Part shown: piece after piece, positions 5,379 through 5,503 of the stretch
Position numbering within the stretch: position 1 is the first letter of the stretch
How the letters are laid out: every line of letters starts with the position of its first letter
Origin: Thermohalobaculum sp050331395
Lineage (GTDB): Bacteria > Pseudomonadota > Alphaproteobacteria > Rhodobacterales > Rhodobacteraceae
Direction of reading: 5' to 3'
Assembly (NCBI GenBank): GCA_050331395.1
Contig: JBHJGX010000078.1
Span: 1-5,503 of the forward strand
Length of the DNA: 5,503 nucleotides
Made by a program: the position numbers and the translations under genes
The notes under the pieces: model-generated
What the model was told of the DNA's origin: nothing
The model's input: the letters and a program-made list of their open reading frames with translations, nothing else
The model's database searches: none

Positions 5379-5503
5379 CGCGGGGGCCCCCCCCCCCCCC
5401 CGCCGGGGGGGGTGGGGGCTCCCCCCCCCCGGGCGGCGGCCGCTTTGAGACCGCGGAGGCCGGTCGCGAGCGACAGCGCGGACGCCGGCAAGGGCACTTC
5501 GGC
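5305..5503. repeat. 74-base inverted repeat with C/G-homopolymer loop at the window end
   Basis: Bases 5305-5378 are the reverse complement of 5430-5503 with a single mismatch (5353 against 5455), so 73 of 74 positions pair. The 51-base loop (5379-5429) is almost pure C and G: a run of 15 C at 5387-5401, then G8-T-G5 (5405-5418), then ten C (5421-5430). The left arm joins smoothly to the preceding sequence, while the right arm is simply that sequence read back on the other strand up to the last base. The likeliest origin is an assembly or sequencing fold-back at a contig end triggered by the homopolymer. A real large hairpin in the genome is possible but less likely. Confidence 0.9.

Noticed and set aside
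5305..5503. Hairpin telomere of a linear replicon
   Set aside because: Telomere resolution sites are perfect palindromes without a long homopolymer loop, and no protelomerase gene is present. An assembly fold-back explains the loop better.

Overview
The window is very GC-rich: an exact count of one 60-base line inside the hydantoinase-like gene gives 80% G+C, and the coding frames strongly prefer G or C at third positions. Gene content and codon use suggest an alphaproteobacterium, possibly of the Rhodobacterales. That placement rests on gene arrangement and remembered protein family resemblance, not on a marker gene. It may be a draft or metagenome contig, because one gene runs off the left edge and the right edge is a fold-back inverted repeat.

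Layout. Positions 1-1127 on the minus strand hold a nearly complete FAD-dependent oxidoreductase of the DAO superfamily. It is divergent from mnmD (1152-1850, plus strand), with only 24 bases between the two starts. Together they resemble the two halves of the bifunctional tRNA-modification enzyme MnmC, encoded separately and back to back. A 148-base gap (1851-1998) carries a candidate promoter, an 11-base dyad and a CtrA-like box.

Three plus-strand genes follow as a probable operon. They are an 84-residue protein of unknown function (1999-2253), a HyuA-type hydantoinase/oxoprolinase-family protein with a likely GTG start (2282-4360), and a GNAT-family N-acetyltransferase (4357-4944) that overlaps the preceding stop codon in an ATGA junction. 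No HyuB partner gene is seen. The substrate of the hydantoinase-like protein and the acceptor of the acetyltransferase cannot be read from the sequence.

From 4945 to the end there is no secure gene. An AT-rich island (about 5046-5236; 37.5% G+C over 5101-5220) contains A-tracts and a few weak short reading frames. It gives way abruptly to GC-rich sequence that reads like a protein fragment on the plus strand. The last 199 bases form a 74-base inverted repeat (73 of 74 positions paired) around a 51-base loop made mostly of C and G homopolymers. This is most likely an assembly or sequencing artefact at a contig end, but it deserves a check. I see no CRISPR array, tRNA, rRNA or insertion sequence, and no clear sign of a new multi-gene system. 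The least ordinary items are the split divergent MnmC-like pair, the unknown small protein leading the operon, and the right-end structure.
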